Shown here: piece after piece, positions 35,236-44,564 of the stretch
Layout: each line of letters opens with the position of its first letter
Position numbering within the stretch: the first letter of the stretch is position 1
NCBI RefSeq assembly: GCF_900638305.1
Contig: NZ_LR134506.1
Span: forward strand, 1,240,001-1,304,000
Direction of reading: 5' to 3'
DNA from: Porphyromonas cangingivalis
GTDB lineage: Bacteria; Bacteroidota; Bacteroidia; Bacteroidales; Porphyromonadaceae
DNA length: 64,000 nt
Notes under the pieces: generated by a model
The model's input: the letters and a program-made list of their open reading frames with translations, nothing else
Database searches by the model: none
What the model was told of the DNA's origin: nothing
Program-made: the position numbers and the translations under genes

Positions 35236-36591
35236 TCACAGGTCGATGGCGCAACAACGGCCGATCTTCTGCATCCAGCTTTTGTTGACTTCGAGGTGCC
35301 GTTGACTGTTGCAGACCCACATGACTTTGGTCTTCATCTTTGGAGGGAGGTTGGGGATGGGTGCATCGCCATCGGTGAAGATGATCACACCGTTGTAGTC
35401 GGGATGCTCGCCAAGGTAGTTGAAAAGAGGCTGGAAGCTCGTCCCTCCGAAGCCAAGGACTTTGACCTCAAGTTGCTTCTTCGTCATCTTCTGCACCTCC
35501 GAGAGCGAGGTGTCAAACTGTATGACATCTATCTGATCCATACCGTACTTGAAGAACCTGTTGATGACTGAGTAAAAGTGCCTTATGCTCGTCTCCCCGA
35601 TGGAAGCACTGACATCGACGGCAACAAGGAGCTTCGTATCAAAACGCCTCATACTGCCCATGTTGTCGAAGCCCGTACGACGGTTGGGGCGCATTCGGGT
35701 AAGACATCGTTTTGAAGAGAGGATGCTCGCCCTGAAGCCTGACAGCACCTTGCGGTAGTCCACCTTGGCATTGGTGTTCGCCACGATCTTGCGAGCAAAC
35801 GTACCTGCAAGACTCCCCCACTCGTTGGAGGCCTCTATCTCGTCGATGAGAGAGTCGATGGAGCACCCCATCATAGGGTCTTCTTCCCAGAGGTCTGCCA
35901 GCCCCATCTCCTTCATCTCATAGTCGAGATCTCTGTCCTCCCTGGGCTTCTCGGAGGGTTGCCCTTGCTCATCGTCTCTGTGCTTGGTCTTGCCGAGGCT
36001 TGAAGTCGTCTCCACATCCTCCGAAGGGTCTTCGAGGTCGTTGTCAGGGGCATTGTCGGGTGCATTGGGGTTGAGCTCGTCCGAAGTCTCTCCGCTGTCT
36101 TCATTGCCCTCATTGCCATTGGCACTGTCGGAACTTGACTTGTCGTCGTTGGGGTTTTCACTCATACTGTCGAGGTCTATCTCCTTGGGAGAGAACATCT
36201 CCTCGACACGGTGCGAATACCATTCGAAGCTCTCCTTTTCCTTCAGATCGAAGGCCTCGGGCGTGGGCATATTGATCTCAGAGAAGTCGTAATTGTCGCC
36301 AAGGACGAGGTTGCTCCCGACAGCGATGGACTTCTTGTTGCACCCCTCGGGCTGGCGTTCGTAAGGGTGTTTGAGCAGGATGCGCACCATCTCAGCCTTG
36401 AGGTGTAATTCGACTTCACGTGGGCGCATCGAACTAAGGATCATCGAGTTGTACTCGACCTTGCCTCTACCGCTACGGAAGGGGACAGAGATGGAGAGGT
36501 TCTCCTCGAAGTTGTGCGACACAAAGGTCTGAAAGAGTGCCCCTTCGGAGAGATACCAGCGATCGATGATCTTGCGGACTTCGGGCAGCAT
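35236..36591 (-). CDS. VWA-like (DUF2201-type) protein, partner of a MoxR ATPase
   Basis: 451 residues from the ATG at 36591. The N-terminal region resembles the metallopeptidase-like DUF2201 domain, but the segment where HExxH is expected reads LKAEMVRILLKHPYERQ, so zinc-protease residues appear lost. An acidic, low-complexity linker (about 130-230, rich in Asp, Glu, Asn, Ser) separates it from a C-terminal von Willebrand A domain with an intact MIDAS DVSAS motif, the distal Thr in FGGTSFQPLF and FTDGDAP. It starts 2 nt after the MoxR-type ATPase stop. MoxR/VWA pairs act as chaperone-like machines on large protein complexes; the client is unknown. Confidence 0.85.
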   Translation of the reverse strand: MLPEVRKIIDRWYLSEGALFQTFVSHNFEENLSISVPFRSGRGKVEYNSMILSSMRPREVELHLKAEMVRILLKHPYERQPEGCNKKSIAVGSNLVLGDNYDFSEINMPTPEAFDLKEKESFEWYSHRVEEMFSPKEIDLDSMSENPNDDKSSSDSANGNEGNEDSGETSDELNPNAPDNAPDNDLEDPSEDVETTSSLGKTKHRDDEQGQPSEKPREDRDLDYEMKEMGLADLWEEDPMMGCSIDSLIDEIEASNEWGSLAGTFARKIVANTNAKVDYRKVLSGFRASILSSKRCLTRMRPNRRTGFDNMGSMRRFDTKLLVAVDVSASIGETSIRHFYSVINRFFKYGMDQIDVIQFDTSLSEVQKMTKKQLEVKVLGFGGTSFQPLFNYLGEHPDYNGVIIFTDGDAPIPNLPPKMKTKVMWVCNSQRHLEVNKSWMQKIGRCCAIDL

Positions 36592-36593
36592 GC

Positions 36594-37664
36594 TTACCTG
36601 ATGCTTGCGGTGTAGCTGAAGAGTTTTTGTGCGATATCGGGACACTTGCGCATGATGAACTCCTGAGTCTCATCATAACGGTCCTGCTGGAAGAAGTGTG
36701 CGAAGCTCGCCAACACTTCGTTCTTGCCCTCACTCTCGATGTAGTCGATGTACTTGATGAGATTGGGGGCGATGACATCCTCGATCTCGTCATCGAGGAA
36801 TGTGGTATGGATGTACTTGAAGATATCTTCGTTGATCACCGAGAAGTCATGGGTCTGAAAGGTAGGCAAAGCCTCGCAGTAGTCATCGAAGTGCTGCAAA
36901 AAGTCCTTGACATCGACAGCCTTGACCTTACCGATCGAAGCGACAAAGAGGTTTGCCGCCTTGACCCCGACGATACTCGAAATGAGCTTGATGTCGTTGT
37001 GCCCGATGGCTGCCCCTCGGATGACATCGGAGACACGCTTCCATGAGCGACGGTCGGGCATCTTGTCCAGCCCGGTATCGTTCTCTTCGTCCTGCTGAGG
37101 GTCTTTGTCCAACCACTCGTGGTTCTCTCGTATGAACTCCGTCACACGAGCGTCCACACCACTCTCCTCAGCCCATCTCAACCACTCGTCCACCGTAGGC
37201 TCAAACCTGAAGATATTGAACCTCGACACAAGCGCAGGATCCAAGTCCGTGAGCTGATACTCATCCCCCTCGTTGATGGCAGCGATGACACGACTACCCT
37301 CGGGGAGGGCACGCCCTGCGAGCTTGCGGTTGAGGGTCAAGTCCATGATCGTCTGGAGGACTTCGGGACGGGCACGGTTGAGCTCATCGAGGAAGAGCAC
37401 CACGGGCTCGCCATCGAGAGGAAACCAGTACGGAGGTCTGAAGACGGTGAGCTCGCCCGACTTATCGGGCAACCCGATCAAGTCTCCCGGGTCGCTCATC
37501 TGTCCGAGGAAGAGAGTGATGACCTTCATCCCCTTTTGGGCGAAGTAGGCGGTCAGTATCTCTGACTTCCCTATACCGTGTCGCCCCGTGAGCATGATGT
37601 TGTGTGTCGCCGGAGTGCGCTCCAGCATATAGTTGAGTTCGGCTGTATTTATCTTAACGTTCAT
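36594..37664 (-). CDS. MoxR-type AAA+ ATPase
   Basis: 356 residues. Walker A GRHGIGKS at 27-34, Walker B VVLFLDELNRA, sensor-type VIAAINEGDEYQ, and arginine-containing LDPALVSRFNIFRF identify a MoxR-like AAA+ protein. The remaining about 170 residues are helical. It is the first gene of a two-gene unit with the VWA protein. Together they probably use ATP to remodel or activate a partner protein, with the VWA protein as the adaptor. No beta-propeller or other third component is adjacent. Confidence 0.9.
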   Translation of the reverse strand: MNVKINTAELNYMLERTPATHNIMLTGRHGIGKSEILTAYFAQKGMKVITLFLGQMSDPGDLIGLPDKSGELTVFRPPYWFPLDGEPVVLFLDELNRARPEVLQTIMDLTLNRKLAGRALPEGSRVIAAINEGDEYQLTDLDPALVSRFNIFRFEPTVDEWLRWAEESGVDARVTEFIRENHEWLDKDPQQDEENDTGLDKMPDRRSWKRVSDVIRGAAIGHNDIKLISSIVGVKAANLFVASIGKVKAVDVKDFLQHFDDYCEALPTFQTHDFSVINEDIFKYIHTTFLDDEIEDVIAPNLIKYIDYIESEGKNEVLASFAHFFQQDRYDETQEFIMRKCPDIAQKLFSYTASIR

Positions 37665-37767
37665 CGAAGTAAGCTAATGGAGGACAAAAATACATAATAT
37701 ATTCCGAATGAGCACACTCCATACACGATGGGCTCCGACGACTGCTCTGCGTGGCAAGGCGCAGAGC

Positions 37768-38244
37768 CTAAGACCTTTGACCCTCAAAGGTGGTGATGTT
37801 CACGAAGGACTTGAAGGCGATCTTGCCACGCACCGTGACGGTATAGATGAGCCGTCCGTCATCGAAACGCCCCACGATCTCACCGTCATAGCTCATCGGC
37901 AGGCCCATGATCTTGATCTTCACGATATCCTTGCACTTCTGCCCGAACTTACCGTCCTGCCCGACCTTGATCCCCCGAGCATCTACCGTCACAGCCCCGG
38001 GCATCGATCCGACCTTGAACGGTGGTATCTGTATCCTCAGCAATCCGTCCGACAGCTCCGACACCACCGAACTCACCCCTGCTATCGGAGCCTTGTCTTC
38101 GTTCATGTGCACACGTGTCAATGCGCCATCGTATCTCCCCACGAGGCTGTCGGTCACCACGATGACGGCCGAAGGTGCAGGGTTGTGCGGAGTTGCCTTC
38201 AATGTCAAGGGTAAGAGACTTAGAAGAAAAAGGAGCAGTTTCAT
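37768..38244 (-). CDS. Exported calycin-like protein
   Basis: 158 residues with a signal peptide (LLLFLLSLLPLTLKA). An all-beta pattern with GRYDGALTRVHM, a LLRIQIPPFKVGSMPGAVTV segment and IVGRFDDGRLIYTVTVRGKI at the end resembles Bacteroidota calycin-like (lipocalin-related) proteins, which bind small hydrophobic ligands. It lies 19 bp downstream of the DUF2891 gene. The family call is moderate; function unknown. Confidence 0.6.
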   Translation of the reverse strand: MKLLLFLLSLLPLTLKATPHNPAPSAVIVVTDSLVGRYDGALTRVHMNEDKAPIAGVSSVVSELSDGLLRIQIPPFKVGSMPGAVTVDARGIKVGQDGKFGQKCKDIVKIKIMGLPMSYDGEIVGRFDDGRLIYTVTVRGKIAFKSFVNITTFEGQRS

Positions 38245-38263
38245 ATCAGAGAGAAGGGAGGGA

Positions 38264-39361
38264 TCAGTCTTTTTTCATCTGGTCGAACGCATACGCAGCA
38301 AATGTCCCGAGCCAGTGGTCACCGCCATAGTTGCTGCGGAAGATCTGGCTCATACCTGCCTCATAGTGTTCAAGAGCAGAAGCCTCGAAACGAGCTTTAA
38401 GCCGGTCTCCCTCGGGCAAAGCCTTCGCCACCGAAGCCATACACCAAGCTCTCGAAAACGACAGCCCTACGAGGTGCACGATGTGATAGTCACTAAGGTC
38501 GGAGACAATGGGCAGCGTGCACACCCTTTCCAAGCCCTTAAAAGAGAAGAGCCCCTTCACCCATGCCACGTAGGCTTCGGGCGCAAGGACACGCTTCATG
38601 AGATCGGCCTCGACGAGTGAGGGAGAGAAGAAGTCAGTGGCATTGGGCTCCCACTCGGCAGGGAGGAGGCTGTCCTTGGCGTAGAGGTCCGTCGCCTTTC
38701 GCCGTAGAGCCTCGGCAAAGTCCTTATCTCCGACGAGGTCTGCCCAGTCGAGAGCAAAGGCGAGTCCGAAAGCGGAATTGGTATGCGTCCCTATCCTATC
38801 CGCATAGGTCATCTTGGGGAGGTAGGCTTTCCACCTCTTGACGATACTTTGGGTAAGGGGTTTCATGTTCATGTGCCACTTCTGTGCGAGTCGGGCAAGC
38901 TCAGTATCTGTCGCCTTGTCCCGAGCCAAACGAACCAGAGCTTCGTCCAACTTCAACAGCCATGCCCATCCATAGGTACGCTCATAGTTCGCACCGTTCG
39001 GGCGATCGAAATAGTCCGCCTCGACCTGCAACTTCTCTGCCACGAGCGAATGATCCAATGTCGCCACGATGCTGTCTCTGAGCGAGATCGCCGGAGTGGT
39101 ATGGAGGGTGTGGACGAGCATCCAATGGCTGTGCACACTGCTGTGCCAGTCGAAGGCACCGAAAAACACCGGGTGAAGTTCGGATGGAGTCCTCTTGGCA
39201 TCCACCTCATCATTGATGACCTGCCCCGTCTTGTTGGGGTACTCGACAGAGATGCTCTTGAGAGGCAGACGCACCAGACGAAGGAGCGTCGCCTCATCCT
39301 GCCCATAGGCAAGAGCCTGTGTCATCATCGTGATCATCAGTAGAACAATGGCTTTTTTCAT
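38264..39361 (-). CDS. DUF2891-family exported protein
   Basis: 365 residues with a signal peptide ending ALAYGQ. Recognised by the DUF2891 wording: HPVFFGAFDWHSSVHSHWML near the start, YGWAWLLKLDEALVRLA in the middle, HTNSAFGLAFALDWADLVGD and the DFFSPSLVEADLMKRVL stretch, ending in GGDHWLGTFAAYAF. The repeated pairs of helices with Trp/His pockets suggest an alpha/alpha-barrel. Reaction unknown. In a probable operon with the calycin-like gene and perhaps the upstream lipoprotein (33 bp). Confidence 0.88.
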   Translation of the reverse strand: MKKAIVLLMITMMTQALAYGQDEATLLRLVRLPLKSISVEYPNKTGQVINDEVDAKRTPSELHPVFFGAFDWHSSVHSHWMLVHTLHTTPAISLRDSIVATLDHSLVAEKLQVEADYFDRPNGANYERTYGWAWLLKLDEALVRLARDKATDTELARLAQKWHMNMKPLTQSIVKRWKAYLPKMTYADRIGTHTNSAFGLAFALDWADLVGDKDFAEALRRKATDLYAKDSLLPAEWEPNATDFFSPSLVEADLMKRVLAPEAYVAWVKGLFSFKGLERVCTLPIVSDLSDYHIVHLVGLSFSRAWCMASVAKALPEGDRLKARFEASALEHYEAGMSQIFRSNYGGDHWLGTFAAYAFDQMKKD

Positions 39362-39394
39362 GCGGTTTATGGTTTTTCGTTACTTCGCAAAAGT

Positions 39395-39997
39395 TTATAT
39401 TCTCTTCTGTTGGATGACTTTGATAAACTCACTATTGGGATAGTTACGTACCGAAATTGTCAATTCGACCGCTTCACTTGAGGGGTTATCAAGGAGAATG
39501 ATGTCAAGAGCATTGTCGACCTTTCTCACCCTGAAGTAGTCGCACTCAAACATCACGGACAAGGACGAATTGCCCTGCACCTCTTTCACGATACGGACAG
39601 GCTGCCCGAAAAATTCTGGCTTTTCATCCCGATAGTTCACGCCCTGACGATTACCCCAGATCGCATCAATCGACCAATCCTTGTTGCCATCCGCAGGGAC
39701 TCTGATACAACCGCCACGACTCGAAAAGACCACGGTCTTGTACTTCAGCCCTATGTGATGCCCTCTGAGCGGACCAGGGTCCTTGCCAATCCTTTCGGCC
39801 TCGTCGTACCTCTTATTGAAATCAAGATCTTGCAAGATAGCTTCTTCGAAGACACCTCCCTTGTCCAGCATAGAGTCCAAATACTCCATGGTGTACTTAT
39901 TTTTGCTCAACGCTTGGGAGTCATCTCGGCTTTTGGAGCAAGCCCATAAACCACCCAGTAGCCCCAGCATCATTACGATTGTGATTGTACGTTTCAT
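39395..39997 (-). CDS. Lipoprotein of unknown function
   Basis: 200 residues with lipobox GLWAC (Cys20). After a short linker the sequence is mixed beta with several aromatic and Gly-containing strands (HHIGLKYKTVVFSS, LSVMFECDYFRV) and ends ELTISVRNYPN. I do not recognise a family. It is followed 33 bp later by the DUF2891 gene. Family B repeats lie 141 bp upstream. Confidence 0.6.
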   Translation of the reverse strand: MKRTITIVMMLGLLGGLWACSKSRDDSQALSKNKYTMEYLDSMLDKGGVFEEAILQDLDFNKRYDEAERIGKDPGPLRGHHIGLKYKTVVFSSRGGCIRVPADGNKDWSIDAIWGNRQGVNYRDEKPEFFGQPVRIVKEVQGNSSLSVMFECDYFRVRKVDNALDIILLDNPSSEAVELTISVRNYPNSEFIKVIQQKRI

Positions 39998-40137
39998 TTC
40001 TCAACTATTATTCTGCAACAAGATTGATGTGCAAATATAGCAATAAAGTGCCAGAGGCTGTATTCACTTACAGGACAAACACTTCAATCCCATCTCTCAG
40101 ATACAAATCTCATATACGCCCACATTCTGCCCCACGA

Positions 40138-40203
40138 CAGAATGTGTTCTGATGCCCGACAGAAAGTTTTCCGACACGAGACAGAATGTATTCCGGTGAA
40201 AAA
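40138..40203. repeat. Family B array of 22-bp units (three copies)
   Basis: Units start CAGAATGTGTTCTGATG, CAGAAAGTTTTCCGACA and CAGAATGTATTCCGGTG at 22-bp steps, more degenerate than the array at 25.8 kb. It lies between the divergent lipoprotein and the 40424 gene. Confidence 0.82.
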
Positions 40204-40423
40204 TTCTTCCCAAAAGAAGACATCGGAGAATAACAAAAAATAGCGAACCGTTTTGCTACCGATACAGAAAGAACTGTCTCGTTGTCGATACAAAGAGGTC
40301 GTCAAAATTTGGGTGTTCAAACTTTCTTTCATAAAATTGTATTTGAGAGTAAACATTCAGCTTTAACTGAAAGTAAGCCGGCAATATGACAAACTGATTC
40401 GCCCACAATAATAACATACGGAT

Positions 40424-40855
40424 ATGAAAAAAATCATCGGCATCCTATTACTGCTCATCTTTTGCAGTCTCGCGTCTTTCGCCCAAAGCAAAAATCAGGC
40501 CTTTAGCCACAACGAGTTTATGGAAAAAGTAGACTCTGTGCAGATCGGCTACAGCAAAGACAAAGTAAAAGCTATAATGGGGGCTCCTTACAAGGTAGCT
40601 TTTGTAAAGTACAAAGATCAAGGACTTGTAGAACAATTGTCTTACAGGGTCAAGGTGTTCCGTGGGAGCTGGGCAATGATCAATTACAGCTTTACGTTCT
40701 ATAACTCTGCGCTCATTGCTTTGGTAGAAACAGAGGTACCCTCCTCGTCTACAATCCATTCGGATCATAATAGTATAGGCTACTTCATAAAAAACATTCT
40801 CCCATTCATATTACCCGATAAGCAAGAAAAAAAGAGTCAGCATTCATCGATTTAG
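40424..40855 (+). CDS. Small exported SmpA/OmlA-like protein
   Basis: 143 residues with a signal peptide ending FAQSK. The segment VQIGYSKDKVKAIMGAPYKVAFVKYKD resembles the SmpA/OmlA (BamE-like) fold, which begins with a helix-turn ending in GxP. A following YRVKVFRGSWAMINYSFTFYN strand pair and a hydrophobic C-terminus fit. Lone gene with its own upstream region. The last four bases overlap a short opposite-strand reading frame. Confidence 0.6.
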   Translation: MKKIIGILLLLIFCSLASFAQSKNQAFSHNEFMEKVDSVQIGYSKDKVKAIMGAPYKVAFVKYKDQGLVEQLSYRVKVFRGSWAMINYSFTFYNSALIALVETEVPSSSTIHSDHNSIGYFIKNILPFILPDKQEKKSQHSSI

Positions 40856-41109
40856 TCAAATAACTTCGGCTTATAGCAGACACCTTGGGAATTCTGACAT
40901 CTATTGTAGTCCTTGATTGAAAAGCTGCACCGATAAGGGCAAAGCTTAAAGGTAAGGAAGGCTCCAACCTGGCCGTGCGATGTCGGTTTCGCGACGTATG
41001 TGACAAAGGCCTTGAAGCCCTTTTGGGCGAAAAAGATCATATCGCAGTGGTAATCAAACCGTTTTTTAGTTTTTTTTCGTACCTTGCGCTCAAGTATGGA
41101 TGACTCCAT
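40852..41109 (-). CDS. Possible small Cys-containing protein, uncertain
   Basis: An 85-codon frame encoding a basic protein with a Cys-rich C-terminus (KLCPYRCSFSIKDYNRCQNS). It would be convergent with, and overlap by 4 bp, the 40424 gene. No family recognised, and an alternative frame of 66 codons overlaps it. It may be a remnant. Kept at low confidence because nothing else explains the interval. Confidence 0.25.
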   Translation of the reverse strand: MESSILERKVRKKTKKRFDYHCDMIFFAQKGFKAFVTYVAKPTSHGQVGAFLTFKLCPYRCSFSIKDYNRCQNSQGVCYKPKLFD

Positions 41110-41211
41110 GGGGGAGTTATCACTTTTGTTGTATTACCCCCTCACTTCGGGGCAGGTGCTTTTTGCGTGCCAAGGAGTTGAGGAACTATCTTGAAAACTA
41201 TCTTTTTGACT

Positions 41212-43011
41212 ATGGAGCAAGATCTTGAAATGACCAATGTGGCGAACGAAGAAAACATCGCTGTGACTGCACCTTCGACCGAAGTGACAGAGACAGCCGG
41301 CAAAACGAATGATGTGGAGACCCTCCTCCAGACAATCTCAGAAAAGGTGAATGCCGGCATCTTGCCTGAAAAGGCAGACATGGATCGCCTCACAGCACTT
41401 ATCTATCGCAAGCCACAAGCGACAACGACAGACTCCGACGAGGAGCACGAAGAGCAGGACCTCGAAGATGCTTCGGAAGCGGTGGAGGATGCGCTCATCA
41501 TGCGATTCATCAACCTCCAGACTCGTTACAAAGAGCTTCGCCACAAGGCCAACGAAGAGCTCAAACGCCAACATGAAGAGAACCTCAAGGTGAAGACCAC
41601 CCTTCTCGAAAGGATGAAGGACCTCCTCACTTCGACCGAGGACTTCAGCAAGATCAAGGCCGAGTTCCGCAAGATACGTGACGAGTGGTCAGAGATAGGC
41701 GATGTACCTCAGAACGAAAAGGCAGAGATACTCAAGATGTATCAGGAGCAGATGGAGCAGTTCTACGAGATCAATGCCATCACCAACGAGTTCAGAGAAT
41801 ACGACTTCGCCAAGAACAAGGAAGCTAAGACGGCTCTCATAGAGCGTGCCAAGGCTCTCGGCGAGGAGTCGGATGTCATCAAGGCATTCAACGAACTCCA
41901 ATCACTACACGACAGATGGAAAGAGACCGGCCCTGTGGCCTATGATGACCGAGAGCCGATGTGGAGAGAGTTCAAGCAGGCTTCGACCATTGTCAACAAA
42001 AGACATCAAGACCACTTCACCGCTCTCCGTGCCAAAGAGGTGGAGAACCTCGAAGCGAAGACAAATCTCTGTGAGCGCATAGAGGCTCTTGCACAGAGTC
42101 TCCCCGAGACTCGTGAGGGTTGGCGCAAGCTCATGGATGAGATCAACACCCTCAAAGACGAATGGCGCACCATCGGATTTGCACCGAAGAAGCACAACAA
42201 TGAGATATATCAACGCTTCCGCACGACACTCAACGACCTCTATACGAAGCGCAGATCGTTCCTCAAAGAACTAAGTATCGATGTGGATGCGAAGCTCGAA
42301 AAGTACCGCAAGCTCACAGAGCAGGCTGTGGCTCTCAAGGACAGCAAGGATTGGAAGAAGACTTCCGAAAAGATCGTGAAGCTCCAAGAGGAGTGGAAGG
42401 CTGTCGGCGGTCTTGGTACTCGTGTGGCAGAGGCTACAAAGCTATGGCAGACGTTCTCGGAGTCTTGCAACACGTTCTTCAAAAATCGTCACGCAGACTT
42501 CAAGGAGAGAAATACCGAACGCCTTCAGAACCTGAAAGCCAAGGAGGAACTCATAGCCAAACTCGAAGCCCTCAAGGCTAATCCGACCGAAGACTTGGCG
42601 GATGATGTCGAAGCGATCCAAGAGGAATGGCAGAAGCTCGGCCACGTACCCAACAAAAACAAGGATGCAATCAATGATGCTTACTATGGACTCGTGAGAG
42701 AATTCCAAAGAAGCACACGTAAGAATGATGGCAGCAAGGGTGGTGGCAAGAAGTCCACCTTCGACCAGGATCTGTCGACCTACACATCTGAACAACTCTC
42801 GGATGAACAACGTCGCTTGACTCGCATCATCGGCAGGATCGAAGAGGAGATCAAACAGTATGAGAAGAACATGTGGTTCTTCCAACCTACAGGTGAAAAG
42901 AAGGTGAACCCTCTCACTCAGCAGATCCAACGCAAGATCGACAACCTCAAAGCGGACATCAAGAGGTTTGAGGAACGTATCGCAGAGATCAAAGAGCACC
43001 AAAAGGATTGA
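41212..43011 (+). CDS. DUF349 domain protein
   Basis: 599 residues from the ATG at 41212 (a TTG at 41191 is in frame but less likely). After an acidic 110-residue N-terminal part come at least five DUF349 repeats of about 70 residues, each of the form ...F..l...W...G..p......lw..F.......f (for example LQEEWKAVGGLGTRVAEATK and IQEEWQKLGHVPNKNKDAIN). The protein is helical and highly charged throughout, ending in a coiled coil. DUF349 proteins are widespread in Bacteroidota, with no settled function. It lies immediately upstream of an ATP-grasp-like gene (9 bp). Confidence 0.85.
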   Translation: MEQDLEMTNVANEENIAVTAPSTEVTETAGKTNDVETLLQTISEKVNAGILPEKADMDRLTALIYRKPQATTTDSDEEHEEQDLEDASEAVEDALIMRFINLQTRYKELRHKANEELKRQHEENLKVKTTLLERMKDLLTSTEDFSKIKAEFRKIRDEWSEIGDVPQNEKAEILKMYQEQMEQFYEINAITNEFREYDFAKNKEAKTALIERAKALGEESDVIKAFNELQSLHDRWKETGPVAYDDREPMWREFKQASTIVNKRHQDHFTALRAKEVENLEAKTNLCERIEALAQSLPETREGWRKLMDEINTLKDEWRTIGFAPKKHNNEIYQRFRTTLNDLYTKRRSFLKELSIDVDAKLEKYRKLTEQAVALKDSKDWKKTSEKIVKLQEEWKAVGGLGTRVAEATKLWQTFSESCNTFFKNRHADFKERNTERLQNLKAKEELIAKLEALKANPTEDLADDVEAIQEEWQKLGHVPNKNKDAINDAYYGLVREFQRSTRKNDGSKGGGKKSTFDQDLSTYTSEQLSDEQRRLTRIIGRIEEEIKQYEKNMWFFQPTGEKKVNPLTQQIQRKIDNLKADIKRFEERIAEIKEHQKD

Positions 43012-43020
43012 TATATAGAC

Positions 43021-44175
43021 ATGAGCATTGTCTCATCAAAAATGAAAGAATGCGTACGAGGCACAAGACCTCGCACGCATTTTTTTAACCCCGGCTATGA
43101 GTCTTCGGTGGCACTGGGAGATAGGTCTTATACACCATCAGGCATGGTGCAGATGATGCGCCATGACTTGTGGGAGCTTCCGTACTATTATGCCGACAAG
43201 GGCGACATCGTCTTCTGCCCGTATGACTTACCATCATCGCAAGATCTATCGGGGTATGAGCTCTGCCCTTGGGGATGGGCTCCCGAGCTACGCTATGGCC
43301 GTCTGTCAGAGCTTGTTCCCTACTCTTACGATGAGATGAAACAGTGGAGCTCTCGTCACAACACATACTTGTTGCTATCCGAACTCATACGACTTTACCC
43401 CGACGTCTACTCGGAGGATATCCTTCCGCAAGTCATCGATCCCACGTTGCCCTCGATCGTCATCGAGGCGACAAAGAGCTATGTACTGAAAGAAGAATTT
43501 TCGTCCTCGGGGAGAGGTGTGGTCTTCGCCAAGGGAGCCGAGATATCGGACCTCATCCGACGTCGACAAAACAAGTCTTCGTCCAAACGCCTATACCTCG
43601 AACCTCGCCACGACAAAATCAGTGATCGGGGATACGAGTTTGTACGCCAAGAGGATGGCAAGGTCATCTATGTAGGGCCATCGGACTTCTACACCACAGA
43701 GGGTAGATACAACGGTAATCGAGTCGAGCGACCCGAAATCATCCACGATCGTTGGAGAAGCACTGCCACAAGTGTCAGCCACGATACCTATGTGAATCAC
43801 CTCGTCCATGCAATTGAAGCCCTACCTCTCGGAAGATACCACGGCCCTATCGGTATCGATACTATGGTCCATGAAGAAGGGGGGAGGTTGCACCTTCACC
43901 CTTGTATCGAAGTGAATGTCCGCCCTACGATGGGCTGGCTTGCACTTGCGCTCGGGGAGCGTTACCTTGGCGATAACACCACAGGATTGTTCGAACTGAA
44001 GTACTATTCGTCTCCCGAAGTTCTCCAAAAAGAACTCCGCCCTACCCTCACCTCCACCACCCCACTCTACCGATCGCCCCGAAATACACCACTACCGCCG
44101 GGCAGATACCTCCTCACCACCCTCACACCGGAAACTCGCTTTGTCGCTATCCTCACCATCTCTCACCATACATAA
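43021..44175 (+). CDS. ATP-grasp-like protein of unknown substrate
   Basis: 384 residues. The central part resembles an ATP-grasp enzyme: SYVLKEEFSSSGRGVVFAKG (Lys and glycine-rich loop) and GPIGIDTMVHEEGG followed by LHPCIEVNVRPTMGWLAL, where Glu and Asn would bind magnesium. The N-terminal part has FFNPGYESSVALG, common in a Bacteroidota-specific subgroup. Cytoplasmic; may catalyse a carboxylate-amine or similar ligation. The C-terminus is proline-rich. It follows DUF349 by 9 bp, so they may share an mRNA. Confidence 0.6.
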   Translation: MSIVSSKMKECVRGTRPRTHFFNPGYESSVALGDRSYTPSGMVQMMRHDLWELPYYYADKGDIVFCPYDLPSSQDLSGYELCPWGWAPELRYGRLSELVPYSYDEMKQWSSRHNTYLLLSELIRLYPDVYSEDILPQVIDPTLPSIVIEATKSYVLKEEFSSSGRGVVFAKGAEISDLIRRRQNKSSSKRLYLEPRHDKISDRGYEFVRQEDGKVIYVGPSDFYTTEGRYNGNRVERPEIIHDRWRSTATSVSHDTYVNHLVHAIEALPLGRYHGPIGIDTMVHEEGGRLHLHPCIEVNVRPTMGWLALALGERYLGDNTTGLFELKYYSSPEVLQKELRPTLTSTTPLYRSPRNTPLPPGRYLLTTLTPETRFVAILTISHHT

Positions 44176-44564
44176 ATAATGGGGAATCCAAAAGAGTGAC
44201 AAATAAAACGAGCCGTGGAAAAGGCATTCCCCGGCAAGGTTCTTTTGTCGCCACACGAATCCTCCCCGCCAAGCATTATTTTTCCCAAAACTCAGATAAA
44301 TAACAGAGCGAAATCGACTTGAATGAGTGCTGTATGTATTACGTTTGTATCAACATAAAACCGTTCGCAGAGATTTTAATTTAACATCTTGTATAACAGA
44401 CTTATATCAGGACATTGATTGAGTTTTGTAAGACAGGTATGAAATTTTTAACAGCATAGCGCCCCATATATTTTGACAAAAGGGTAAAAAATGTCATCTT
44501 TGTATTTTGAATAGAGCGAGCAACATGCACCCTCGTTCGACAAAGATTATTAATACTGGAAGAT
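44176..44564 (+). promoter_or_regulatory. Intergenic region with two candidate promoters for the 44565 gene
   Basis: 389 bp without a gene. Promoter P1: CTTG at 44318-44321 and TACGTTTG at 44340-44347 (18-nt spacing). Promoter P2: TTTG at 44472-44475 and CATCTTTG at 44495-44502 (19-nt spacing), 62 nt from the ATG. Both match the Bacteroidota pattern; P2 is nearer the gene. Confidence 0.55.

Noticed and set aside
37768-38244. Calling the 158-residue exported protein an enzyme
   Set aside because: There are no catalytic motifs; only a weak calycin-like beta pattern can be seen.
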